DNA of 64,000 nt from DATARR01 sp034666985 (GTDB lineage Bacteria; Acidobacteriota; Thermoanaerobaculia; Multivoradales; UBA5704): the NCBI GenBank assembly GCA_034666985.1, contig JAXDKS010000031.1:62001-126000 (forward strand), given 5' to 3'. How positions within the stretch are numbered: the first letter of the stretch is position 1; every line of letters begins with the position of its first letter. The notes below the pieces were generated by a model. That model was given only the letters and a program-made list of their open reading frames with translations, had not been told where the DNA came from and searched no databases. A program made the position numbers and the translations under genes. This document shows, one piece after another, positions 46,154 to 53,773 of this stretch.

Positions 46154-46623
46154 CGCATCTCCACCTTTCTTTTTGAGGTGCCCTTCCGAGGCGGCTCCGG
46201 CGGCAGGGATTCGAGCAGTCCCGCCCGCTCGCCGGGTGCCACGGCGGCGAGGCGGCGGTCCCAGTCCTCCAGCAGGTCGCGCAGGGAGTCCCTGGCCGCT
46301 TCAAGCTCGCGCAGGCGCTCCTCGGTCTCCGCCAGCCGGACGACTCCGAGGTCGCGCACCTTGCGGCATGGGGCCCCGCCACGCTCCCGCTCGGCAAGGA
46401 TGCGGGAGAGCTCCTCCACCGTGAACCCGGCCGCCAGGACGCGGCGGAGCCACAGCACCCGCGCCACCGCCTCGGGCGGATAGACGCGGTAGTTGTTGGG
46501 GAGGCGCTCGGGCCGGGGGAGCAGGCCCTGGCGCTCGTAGAAGCGCAAGGCGTCCTTGCTCACGCCGGTCCGCCGGGACAGCTCGCCCGCTTGCAGGGGC
46601 CGCTCGGAAGGGCGTTCGTTCAT
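46150..46623 (-). CDS. MerR family regulator
   Basis: Transcription regulator of 157 residues. N-terminal winged HTH: LQAGELSRRTGVSKDALRFYERQGLLP and NYRVYPPEAVARVLWLRR, then a coiled-coil dimer helix (TEERLRELEAARDSLRDLLEDW). A single Cys lies at GAPCRKV, matching the conserved Cys of the ZntR/CueR/SoxR region. The C-terminal Cys loop that binds metal in those proteins is missing, so the effector is unknown. It shares a transcript with the His-rich exported protein. A long-spacer promoter with a dyad precedes it. Confidence 0.88.
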   Translation of the reverse strand: MNERPSERPLQAGELSRRTGVSKDALRFYERQGLLPRPERLPNNYRVYPPEAVARVLWLRRVLAAGFTVEELSRILAERERGGAPCRKVRDLGVVRLAETEERLRELEAARDSLRDLLEDWDRRLAAVAPGERAGLLESLPPEPPRKGTSKRKVEMR

Positions 46624-46632
46624 GATGGGGAG

Positions 46633-46664
46633 AGCCTAGAGGATGGAGTCGAGTCCAGGGTCAA
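46633..46664 (-). promoter_or_regulatory. MerR-type promoter with long spacer and central dyad
   Basis: On the minus strand TTGACC (46659-46664) and TAGGCT (46633-46638) are 20 bases apart, longer than the usual 17. The spacer contains the dyad TGGACTCGACTCCA (46644-46657; 12 of 14 positions symmetric). Suboptimal spacing with a dyad between -35 and -10 is the known architecture of MerR-regulated promoters. The ATG follows nine bases after the -10. Confidence 0.7.
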
Positions 46665-46677
46665 GGGAAAACTTTTC

Positions 46678-48285
46678 TTACCGCTCCCGCCGCACCCGCG
46701 CGGCGATGAGGTGGTGATCGATGGGCGGCTCCGCGCCGACGTGGAAGGCGCGGGCCTGCGTCTCGACGTCGCGGTCGGCGTGGGTGACGCGCTCGTGCTG
46801 GCGCAGATGCTCGATCCACGACTTGACGAGGAAGACCTCGGTGTAGAGACGGTGATCGGCCGAGTCCACGAACAGCCCCCACTGCATGGCGCCGTCGCGC
46901 AGGCGGATACGGCGGACGCCACGCATGGCCGCCGCGAAGTCGTTGGCACGGGTGGGGTCGATCTGATAGCGGACCTCCACCAGCACGGGCCCGCGCTCGG
47001 GCTCGAGGTCGTGGTGCACGATGGGCGCCGGCCACTGGCGTGACGGCGCGAGGTTGAGCCCCTCGCCGGACTTCAGATGGATGCGGAAGGTGGCGGCGAG
47101 CCCCACGATCATCCCGATGGCCGAGACGAGGAGGGCCCGCGAGAGACCGAGGGGCTCGGCCACGGCGCCCCAGAGGACGCTGCCGCCGGCCAGGCCGGCG
47201 TAGAAGACCAGCATGTAGACCGAGAGGGCCCGGCCCCGCACCCAGGACGGCACCACCGTCTGCACGGCCACGTTGAGGCTGGAGAGCAGCGAGAGCCAGG
47301 CACCGCCGGCGAGGAGCATGGCGATCATTAGCAGCCAGAACACCCGCACGTAGGCCAGGGCCACCGTGGCTCCGGCGAAGACCAGCGTCGCCACCATGAC
47401 CACGCCATCCGTCGAGTTGCCGCGCTTGAGCCGGGGGAGGACCATGGCCCCCGCCACCGCGCCCAGTCCCAGAGCCCCGAGGAGGAGGCCATAGCCTTCC
47501 GCGCCCGCGTGGAGCTCGTGGTTGGCCACCAGCGGCAGGAGGGCCCAGAGCGACGCGCCGCAGAAGACGAACGTGGTGCCCCGCACGATGGGAGCGATCA
47601 CCTCCGGCGCGTGGCGGACGTAGCGCAGCCCGGTCGTCATGGCGCCCAGGATGCGCTCGGCCGGGAGCATAGCCTCCTCCTCGGGCCGGCGCCAGAAGAA
47701 GAGGACGACCACCACGCCGAGGAACGAGACGGCGTTGACCAGGAAGGTGAGGGACGGACCCGAGGCGGCCACCACCACGCCGGCGAGGGCGGGTCCGGCG
47801 GCCCGGGCGATGTTGAAGCCGATGCTTCCCAGGGTGACGGCGGCGGGGAGGTCCTCCCGCGACACCATCTCCGGGATGCTCGCCTGCCAGGCCGGACCGT
47901 TCACTGCCGCGCCGAGCCCCAGCAGGAAGGTGAAAGTGAGGAGTACCCAAGGGGTCGCGGCGCCCGCCGCCGTGAACGCCCAGAGCCCGAAGGCGGCGAC
48001 CGTCATCCAGATCTGGGTGCCGATCAGGAGCCGGCGCCGGTCGAGCACGTCGGCCACGGCCCCCGCCGGCAGCGACAGCAGGAACATCGGCAGGCTGGTC
48101 GCCGCCTGGACCAAGGCCACCAGGGTGGGCGACGTCGTCAGCGTCGTCATCAGCCACGACGCCCCCACGTTCTGGAACCAGGTGCCGATGTTGGAGGCCA
48201 CGCTGGCGATCCACAGCCAGCGGAACACCGTGTGGCGCAGCGGGCTCCAGGTGGAGCGGGTAGGGACCGCCTCAGCCGTCGTCAC
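46678..48285 (-). CDS. MFS exporter (EntS-like) with C-terminal ABM-like domain
   Basis: Major facilitator of 535 residues. Residues 1-420 are membrane helices of the EntS/DUF894 exporter branch (SNIGTWFQNVGASWLMTTL, LPAGAVADVLDRRRLLIGTQ, FNIARAAGPALAGVVVA). The last about 100 residues are soluble (VLVEVRYQIDPTRANDFAAAM; GLFVDSADHRLYTEVFLVKSWIEHLRQHER) and resemble the ferredoxin-like antibiotic-biosynthesis-monooxygenase fold. Such MFS-ABM fusions exist in several phyla; what the tail does is unknown. GTG start at 48285 behind GGAGG. Substrate unknown. Confidence 0.85.
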   Translation of the reverse strand: MTTAEAVPTRSTWSPLRHTVFRWLWIASVASNIGTWFQNVGASWLMTTLTTSPTLVALVQAATSLPMFLLSLPAGAVADVLDRRRLLIGTQIWMTVAAFGLWAFTAAGAATPWVLLTFTFLLGLGAAVNGPAWQASIPEMVSREDLPAAVTLGSIGFNIARAAGPALAGVVVAASGPSLTFLVNAVSFLGVVVVLFFWRRPEEEAMLPAERILGAMTTGLRYVRHAPEVIAPIVRGTTFVFCGASLWALLPLVANHELHAGAEGYGLLLGALGLGAVAGAMVLPRLKRGNSTDGVVMVATLVFAGATVALAYVRVFWLLMIAMLLAGGAWLSLLSSLNVAVQTVVPSWVRGRALSVYMLVFYAGLAGGSVLWGAVAEPLGLSRALLVSAIGMIVGLAATFRIHLKSGEGLNLAPSRQWPAPIVHHDLEPERGPVLVEVRYQIDPTRANDFAAAMRGVRRIRLRDGAMQWGLFVDSADHRLYTEVFLVKSWIEHLRQHERVTHADRDVETQARAFHVGAEPPIDHHLIAARVRRER

Positions 48286-48454
48286 GCTCGCCGTCCTCCG
48301 CGCTCCCCGGATGCTTGTCGAGAGGTGTCGACACGCTCATGGCGTCCTCATTCTACAGAGAAAGCGCCGCCTCCCCGTATGACCTGTGCATGCTAGACTC
48401 CGGTTGCGCTCCGACAGACCTCGTGGTGTAATGAGGTACCCAGTTGGAGAAAGG

Positions 48455-49138
48455 ATGGCTCGTATGTCCGCGTTTCCTCTCCAGCGCGATATCGAATACC
48501 CGGAATCCGACGGCCAACCTATGGCGGAGACAGATCTCCACCGGGACGAGATGTTCGACCTGATCCAGGCGCTCACCCGCCGCTATCGGGACGTGCCGGA
48601 CGTCTACGTCAGCGGCAACCTCTTCTTCTATTACGTCAAGGGGGACCCGCGGGCGGTCGTGGCTCCCGATGTCTTCCTGGTCCGAGGTGTGTCCAAGAGG
48701 AAGCGCCGAATCTACAAGCTCTGGGAGGAGGGCCGCGTACCTTCCCTGGTCATCGAGCTGACGTCGGACAACACGCAAGACGAGGACGTCGACAAGAAGA
48801 AGTCGCTCTACCAGCACCTCGGAGTCGAGGAGTACTTCCTCCACGATCCCTATCAGGACTATCTGGATCCGTCCCTCCAGGGGTTTCGCCTCATGAAGGG
48901 CCGGTATCAGCCCATCCTCCCAGGACCCGACGGCTCACTCCTGAGTCTCAGCACGGGCTTGAGGCTCCGCACCGAGGGAAAGCGCCTCCGCCTGGTGGAC
49001 GCCGCCACGAACCAGCCGCTGCTCTGGGCCGAGGAGTTGGATGCAGCCCTGGAACACGAAGTCGCTGCCCGGCGGTCCCTGGAAGAGGAGCTGGACCGTC
49101 TACGGCGCGAGGTCGAGCGGAAGCGGAGATCCGAGTAG
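48455..49138 (+). CDS. Uma2 family protein (PD-(D/E)XK fold)
   Basis: Uma2-type protein of about 227 residues. Seen: VSGNLFFYYVKGDPRAVVAPDVFLVRG (catalytic-type Asp in APDVF), SLVIELTSDNTQDEDVDKKKSLYQHLGVEEYFLHDP (E and K), in short VIELTSDNT and KKSLYQHLGVEEYFL. The C-terminal helix LEEELDRLRREVERKRRSE is probably coiled coil. ATG at 48455 lies behind GGAGAAAGG; another ATG at 48464 is possible. The 21-bp repeat array begins eight bases after its stop. Confidence 0.85.
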   Translation: MARMSAFPLQRDIEYPESDGQPMAETDLHRDEMFDLIQALTRRYRDVPDVYVSGNLFFYYVKGDPRAVVAPDVFLVRGVSKRKRRIYKLWEEGRVPSLVIELTSDNTQDEDVDKKKSLYQHLGVEEYFLHDPYQDYLDPSLQGFRLMKGRYQPILPGPDGSLLSLSTGLRLRTEGKRLRLVDAATNQPLLWAEELDAALEHEVAARRSLEEELDRLRREVERKRRSE

Positions 49139-49146
49139 GCCCTGCA

Positions 49147-49650
49147 CGGCATCCCGACCCGAATCTCTGCTGCCAATCCCTGCTGGCGGGCTGCCGGACC
49201 CGTTCTTTGGCATCCCCAATTCATCCGTTGTGTTGCAAGACCCGAGTTCCCGGCGGCCGGACCCGGCCGGGCCGCTCCGGGACCCGGGAATTCTGCTGCA
49301 AATTCCACCCACTGAACGACCGGGAGCCTTCTGTGAGCTGCAAGACCCATGAATTGTGCTGCAAATTCCCTGAGAGGACAGGCGGGATCCAAGGGTCAGG
49401 CCGCCTACCCTGGGGAATTTGCAGAAAAAATGGAGTAGCTTGCAGCCAAATCGAAGAATTACGCAGCGGATTGCTTGTTATTTGCAGAAAATCTATTGAA
49501 TTTTGCAGCAGAATAGAAGGATCGAGTCTCACGACCCGCGGGTCTTGCAGCAAACCCCACGGGTCTTGCAGCGCGCCGCTCGGATTCCCACGTTCGACCC
49601 GTACTATTTGCAGCAGAATTGTCCAGGTTTGCAGCACGGGCCTCTCACCC
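49147..49650. repeat. Array of 24 degenerate 21-bp units filling the spacer
   Basis: 24 consecutive 21-base units without a single phase slip, from 49147 to 49650. Plus-strand consensus is about TGCWGCARRACCCRNGAATTN. The best shared core is TGCAGCA or TGCTGCAAA at the start and a GAATT-like end (units at 49294, 49357, 49483, 49609). Units differ at many positions. The array starts just after the Uma2 stop and ends on the histidine kinase stop. Reading frames stay open on both strands for hundreds of bases, giving 7-residue repeats (for example DPSILLQ, NSIDFLQ on the minus strand), but no single convincing gene emerges. Confidence 0.8.
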
Positions 49651-51213
49651 CTCCCCCGGCAACGCCACCTCGAACCTCCCCCCGCCCTCCCCGCGGTTCT
49701 CCGCCCGGATCACCCCGCCATAACCCTCGACGATCGCCTTGGCGATCGCCAAGCCCAGTCCCGTGTGGCCGTCGCGGGCGTGGGGCTCGCCGGGGCGGTA
49801 GGTGAAGAAGCGGTCGAAGATGCGGTCCAGGTGGGTCTCGGGGATTCCGGGGCCTTGGTCGTCGATGCGCAGGGCGGCGGTGCCGTTGCGCCTTTCGAGG
49901 GTGACGATCACGGTGCCGCCGGCGGGGGAGAAGCTGCGGGCATTGTCGAGCAGGTTCTCGAAGACCTGGTGGAGACGCTCGGGTCTCCCGCGGACGGGGA
50001 CGGGACCGCCTGGAGTGAGAAGGACGAGCTTCACCCCACTTTCGGAATTGTCGGCGCGCCGACGAAAGCCTTCGGCCGCCTCTTTCAGCAGGGCGTCCAG
50101 GTCCACGATGGCGGGCGCTTCGGCCTCCAGGCGCGCGTCGATCTCGCCGATCTCCCGCAGGCCGGTGAGGAGCCGCTCCATGCGGGCCACCTCGCGCTGG
50201 ACGAGAGCCACGAAGCGCTCGCGGTCGTCCGGATCCTCGATCTCCGCCAGCAGCTCGGTGGCGGAGCGGATGGAGGCGAGCGGATTCTTGAGCTCGTGGG
50301 AGACGTCGGAAGCGAAGGCTTCCAGGGTGTGCTGGTGGGCGGCGAGACGCGCAGTGAGCTGCTCCAGGGCGCGGGTGAGATCGCCGATCTCGTCCGTCCG
50401 GTGCGAGCCGCCGAAGCGACCGCGCAGCCGGCCGCGGCGATCGAGGAGCTCGTTGGCCTCGTCCCGCAGGCGCCGGATGGGGTGGGTGATGGTGCCGGCC
50501 AGGAGCAGGGAGAGGACGGCGGCCACCACCACCGAGCCGAAGAAGACCTTGAGCACGTCGAGGCGCACCTGATCCAGCTCCCCCAGGATGCGCACGGTGG
50601 ACTGCGAGACGAGCACGGCACCTACCACCTGGCCGCCTGTCCGCACCGGGATGGCGCTATGGAGGGTGAGGGACGGCCGCCACCGCTCGCCGCCCGTGGG
50701 CCGGACGGTTGCGCCGTATCTCCCCGTCAAGGCGGTCGCAATCACGGTGGCAGGGTAGGGCTCGAGATGCGGACCCTCGCTTCGTGCCACGTTCGGAGAC
50801 GGCTCCCGCAGGCGGCGATAAAGCCGGTACAGGCCGGCGCCGACCTTATATAAGAGGTTGTCGCGCGCCCCGCTCCCGCGATCATAGGAGCCGGCGCCCT
50901 CCCCACGGCGGGGACCAAGCCGGCTGGAGTCGGCGAGGAGGGCGCTGTCCTTTCCAAAAATCCGCAGGCGCGCCTCGGTCCTCTGATCCAGCCGGCGCAG
51001 CAGGGTCTCGGCGATCAGCGGGCTCAGATCCCCCTGCTCGCCCAAAGCCGCGGCCAGGAGCCGTCCCTGCTGCACCATGGAGCGCTCCTGATCCTCCAGG
51101 AGCTGTTGCTCGTAGACGCCCAGGTAGAGGAACCCCGCCACGGGTATGAAGACCAGCAGGATGTTGAACAGCAGGAGCCGGATCGAGATCCGAGAGGGGA
51201 GCCTCAGGCGCAC
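49645..51213 (-). CDS. Two-component sensor histidine kinase
   Basis: Membrane sensor kinase of 522 residues. One N-terminal helix (LLLFNILLVFIPVAGFLYLGV), an extracytoplasmic region to about residue 215, a second helix (VVVAAVLSLLLAGTITHPIRRL) and a HAMP domain. HisKA follows (FASDVSHELKNPLASIRS, phosphoacceptor His near residue 310), then the ATPase domain with N-box VFENLLDNARSF, DDQGPGIP and TGLGLAIAKAIVEGYGG. Layout is close to ChvG-like kinases. Start GTG at 51213, three bases after the regulator's stop. It ends inside the last 21-bp unit. Confidence 0.93.
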   Translation of the reverse strand: MRLRLPSRISIRLLLFNILLVFIPVAGFLYLGVYEQQLLEDQERSMVQQGRLLAAALGEQGDLSPLIAETLLRRLDQRTEARLRIFGKDSALLADSSRLGPRRGEGAGSYDRGSGARDNLLYKVGAGLYRLYRRLREPSPNVARSEGPHLEPYPATVIATALTGRYGATVRPTGGERWRPSLTLHSAIPVRTGGQVVGAVLVSQSTVRILGELDQVRLDVLKVFFGSVVVAAVLSLLLAGTITHPIRRLRDEANELLDRRGRLRGRFGGSHRTDEIGDLTRALEQLTARLAAHQHTLEAFASDVSHELKNPLASIRSATELLAEIEDPDDRERFVALVQREVARMERLLTGLREIGEIDARLEAEAPAIVDLDALLKEAAEGFRRRADNSESGVKLVLLTPGGPVPVRGRPERLHQVFENLLDNARSFSPAGGTVIVTLERRNGTAALRIDDQGPGIPETHLDRIFDRFFTYRPGEPHARDGHTGLGLAIAKAIVEGYGGVIRAENRGEGGGRFEVALPGEG

Positions 51214-51216
51214 GGC

Positions 51217-51918
51217 TCACTCCGGCCGGAAGCGGTAGCCCAGGCCGTAGACGGTCTCGATGCCGTCGAAGCTGGGATCGGCCTCGACGAGCTTCTTGCG
51301 CAGCCGCTTGACGTGGCTGTCGATGGTGCGGTCGCTGGCGTAGGCGTCGTGGGGATAGCCCTCCTCCAGGAGCTGGGCCCGGGTCTTGACGTGCCCGGGG
51401 TGGCGGGCGAGGGCCTGGAGGAGCAGGAACTCGGTGACGGTGAGGGGCACGGCCAACCCGGCCCAGTGCGCCTGGTAGCGGCGGAGGTCCAAACGCAGCC
51501 GGCCCGCTTCCAGGATGCGCTCCTCGTCGCCCCCGGCCGGCTCCCGGCGGTGCGCGGCCCGGCGAAGGAGGACCTTCACCCGGGCCGTAAGCTCGCGCAT
51601 GGAGAAGGGCTTGCAGAGATAGTCGTCCGCCCCCAGCTCGAGGCCCAGCACGCGGTCGAACTCCTCGTCGCGCGAGGTGAGGAAGAGGATGGGCAGGCGC
51701 TCGGAGAGGGCGCGCAGGCGCCGGCACAGCTCCAGGCCGTCCATACGCGGCATGAGGACATCGAGGATGGCAAGGTCTGGCAGATCGCGCTCGAAGCTCT
51801 CCCAGGCCGCGAGACCGTCAGGATAGATCTCGACCCGGTAGCCCTCGCGGCGCAGGGCGAAGCCCACGGTCTCGCGCAGGCTCTCCTCGTCGTCCACCAG
51901 GGCGATGCGGATGGTCAT
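51217..51918 (-). CDS. OmpR/PhoB-family response regulator
   Basis: Response regulator of 233 residues. Receiver: IALVDDEESLRETV (acidic pair), ILDVLMPRMDG (phosphoacceptor Asp near residue 52), FLTSRDEEFD (Thr/Ser) and DDYLCKPFSM (Lys). The effector is a winged HTH (VPLTVTEFLLLQALARHPGHVKTR; DRTIDSHVKRLRKKL). ChvI-like by overall look. ATG at 51918; an upstream extension was discarded. It is transcribed before its kinase and divergent from creD. Direct repeats suited to this family lie upstream. Confidence 0.93.
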   Translation of the reverse strand: MTIRIALVDDEESLRETVGFALRREGYRVEIYPDGLAAWESFERDLPDLAILDVLMPRMDGLELCRRLRALSERLPILFLTSRDEEFDRVLGLELGADDYLCKPFSMRELTARVKVLLRRAAHRREPAGGDEERILEAGRLRLDLRRYQAHWAGLAVPLTVTEFLLLQALARHPGHVKTRAQLLEEGYPHDAYASDRTIDSHVKRLRKKLVEADPSFDGIETVYGLGYRFRPE

Positions 51919-51920
51919 GA

Positions 51921-51983
51921 TCCACAATCTAGCGCAGATCTCCGGCTCCAGGCCGGTCGCCACGATTCGGCCACAATCTTGCG
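51921..51983. promoter_or_regulatory. Direct repeats in the regulator/creD divergent spacer
   Basis: Tandem 11-base half-sites GCCACGATTCG (51959-51969) and GCCACAATCTT (51970-51980) follow head to tail. A third copy CCACAATCTAGCG lies at 51922-51934, matching CCACAATCTTGCG at 51971-51983. An 11-base head-to-tail pitch is what OmpR/PhoB regulators bind. The third copy covers a -10-like TAGATT (minus strand) seven bases before the regulator ATG. Autoregulation and possibly creD control are inferred. Confidence 0.5.
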
Positions 51984-52037
51984 GTCTCCCTCCCCGATCC
52001 TGCCTTCGCCGTTCCCCGCGGCCGCGGTCCAATCACC

Positions 52038-52091
52038 GTAGGGTGCGCTGTGCGCACCGTGACCGTTGATGGTGCGCACAGCGCACCCTAC
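52038..52091. repeat. Palindromic repeat A, copy 4
   Basis: Perfect-arm copy of the 54-base palindrome (GTAGGGTGCGCTGTGCGCAC and complement) with loop containing GACCGTTGATGG. It lies between the direct repeats and the creD start, i.e. inside a transcribed leader or promoter region, and stands alone without GC-rich flanking elements. Confidence 0.88.
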
Positions 52092-52123
52092 AAGGCTCTC
52101 CCATCCAATGGAGGAAAAGATCC

Positions 52124-53515
52124 GTGTTCGAAACTGGACCCGAAAAGCGCAGGCTCCGCGACTCCGCGGTGGTGAAGATGTTGATCATCGGCGTGCTCAT
52201 CCTCATGCTGCTCATTCCCCTGGCCATGGTGGGGTCCCTGGTTTCCGAGCGCCAGGCGCGCCAGCAGGAGGTGGCCCGGGAGGTGGCCGTCTCGTGGGGC
52301 CGGCCGCAGGTCCTCGCCGGGCCGGTGCTGACCGTTCCGTACCTGGTGCACTTCAAGAGCGACAAAGGGGTGATCACCACCCAGACCACCTACGCCCGTT
52401 TCCTCCCCGAGGTACTCCGAATCGACGGCAACGTCGACGGCGAACGGCTCAACCGGGGGATCTTCGAGGTCGCCGTCTACCGCACGGGCCTGAAGTGGAT
52501 GGGAACGTTCCGGCGGCCCAGCTTCGAGGAGTGGCGCATCCCGCCGGAGGACGTGGTCTGGCGGGATGCCTATCTCGCGATCGGTGTGCCCGACATGCGG
52601 GGCATCACCTCCGGCGTGGCGCTGACGTGGGGGAACCATACGCTGGAGCTCGCTCCCGGCGGCGGCGAGCCGGGGCTCTGGAAGTCGGGCCTCAAAGTGC
52701 CGGTGCCGGACCTCGCCGAGGGCAAGGCGAACGAGGTCTACGCCTTCGCCTTCGACCTCGGCGTGAACGGCAGCGAGGACCTCAGCTTCCTTCCCCTGGG
52801 CAAGGAGACCAGGGTGGCCCTGAAGTCGAACTGGCCGTCGCCGAGCTTCAAGGGGGAGTTCCTGCCGGCCCGGCGCACGGTCCGAGGGACGGGATTCGAC
52901 GCCCTGTGGCACGTCTCCTGGTTTGGCCGCAGCAGCTATCCGCAGCAGTGGCGGGAGAGCGAGGCCGAGGAGCTGGCGCCGCAGGCGGCCCTCGAAGGCT
53001 CGGCCTTCGGAGTGCAGCTCTTCATGCCCGTGGACGCCTACCAGAAGACGGAACGGTCGACCAAGTACGGGGTGCTCTTCCTCGTCCTCACCTTCCTGAC
53101 CTTCTTCCTCTACGAGCAATTCAACCCGTTCTCGCTCCACCCAGTGCAGTACCTGCTGGTGGGGTTTGCCCTCTGCCTCTTCTACCTGCTGCTACTCTCC
53201 ATCTCGGAGCATGCCCCCTTTGGACTCGCCTATCTGACGGCCTCGGCAGCGACCGTGCTGCTCATCGGCGGCTACTCGGCGGCCATCCTGCGGGGAGCCC
53301 TGCGGGCGCTGCTGATGACGGTCGTGCTCGGCACGCTCTACGGCTATCTCTACGTCCTGCTCCAACTGGAGGACTACGCCCTGCTCCTGGGCTCGGTCGG
53401 CCTGTTCCTCATCCTCGCCCTGGTGATGTACCTGACGCGCCGGATCGACTGGTCGGCGCCGCGGCGGGGGAGCGCGTCCCCACCCCTGGTGACGGCGGCG
53501 GTTCCACAAAGGTGA
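52124..53515 (+). CDS. creD: CreD family inner membrane protein
   Basis: Membrane protein of 463 residues of the CreD family. N-terminal helix (MLIIGVLILMLLIPLAMV), a large extracytoplasmic domain with TTYARFLPEVLRIDGNV, YRTGLKWMGTFRRPSF and WHVSWFGRSSYPQQW. Then six C-terminal helices beginning YGVLFLVLTFLTFFLYEQ, with SEHAPFGLAYLTASAATVLL. In gammaproteobacteria creD is controlled by the CreBC system; here a two-component pair lies divergently next to it. Start GTG at 52124 behind GGAGG. Molecular function is unknown, with envelope integrity the usual suggestion. Confidence 0.9.
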   Translation: MFETGPEKRRLRDSAVVKMLIIGVLILMLLIPLAMVGSLVSERQARQQEVAREVAVSWGRPQVLAGPVLTVPYLVHFKSDKGVITTQTTYARFLPEVLRIDGNVDGERLNRGIFEVAVYRTGLKWMGTFRRPSFEEWRIPPEDVVWRDAYLAIGVPDMRGITSGVALTWGNHTLELAPGGGEPGLWKSGLKVPVPDLAEGKANEVYAFAFDLGVNGSEDLSFLPLGKETRVALKSNWPSPSFKGEFLPARRTVRGTGFDALWHVSWFGRSSYPQQWRESEAEELAPQAALEGSAFGVQLFMPVDAYQKTERSTKYGVLFLVLTFLTFFLYEQFNPFSLHPVQYLLVGFALCLFYLLLLSISEHAPFGLAYLTASAATVLLIGGYSAAILRGALRALLMTVVLGTLYGYLYVLLQLEDYALLLGSVGLFLILALVMYLTRRIDWSAPRRGSASPPLVTAAVPQR

Positions 53516-53773
53516 CGAAGGGGCTAGACAGGAGAGCAGAAGACGACTATCCTTGTCACAAATGAATTCGAGGCGCACATCCCCCCTGTCTGCTCCCTGC
53601 CCGGTGTTTTGCACCTGTAGCTGGCGGGTGTGACCGGCTCGCGCCAAGCCGATCGCATCCGCCTCTCCTGACCTGACAACCCGCGAAGTCTGAACGCCGC
53701 GCCCTCCTTGCGAAGGGAACGCGCGGAAGCGACAGGTCCATCCCGCTTCGTGGCGGGACGAAGGAGCCCGTGC
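53516..53773 (+). promoter_or_regulatory. Leader/promoter region of the sulfite-reduction operon
   Basis: A 258-base spacer before sir. It contains a hairpin CCCGC-TTCGTG-GCGGG at about 53743-53758 immediately before the ribosome site, and another possible stem around CCCTCC…AAGGG near 53701-53716. No known riboswitch (SAM, cobalamin) could be matched. No open frame with coding character. Regulation by a leader RNA is possible but not supported beyond these stems. Confidence 0.3.

Noticed and set aside
49147..49650. 21-bp array as CRISPR or plasmid-type iterons
   Set aside because: There are no constant repeats separated by variable spacers and no cas genes. Units diverge more than iterons do and no replication initiator is near.
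49207..50853. A 548-codon plus-strand frame across the 21-bp array and the kinase
   Set aside because: The second half is antisense to a clear histidine kinase. The first half merely reflects the stop-poor 21-bp repeat, so it was not called as a gene.
49645..51918. Naming the two-component pair creBC
   Set aside because: The kinase architecture looks ChvG-like and neighbourhood to creD alone is not enough, so no symbol was given.
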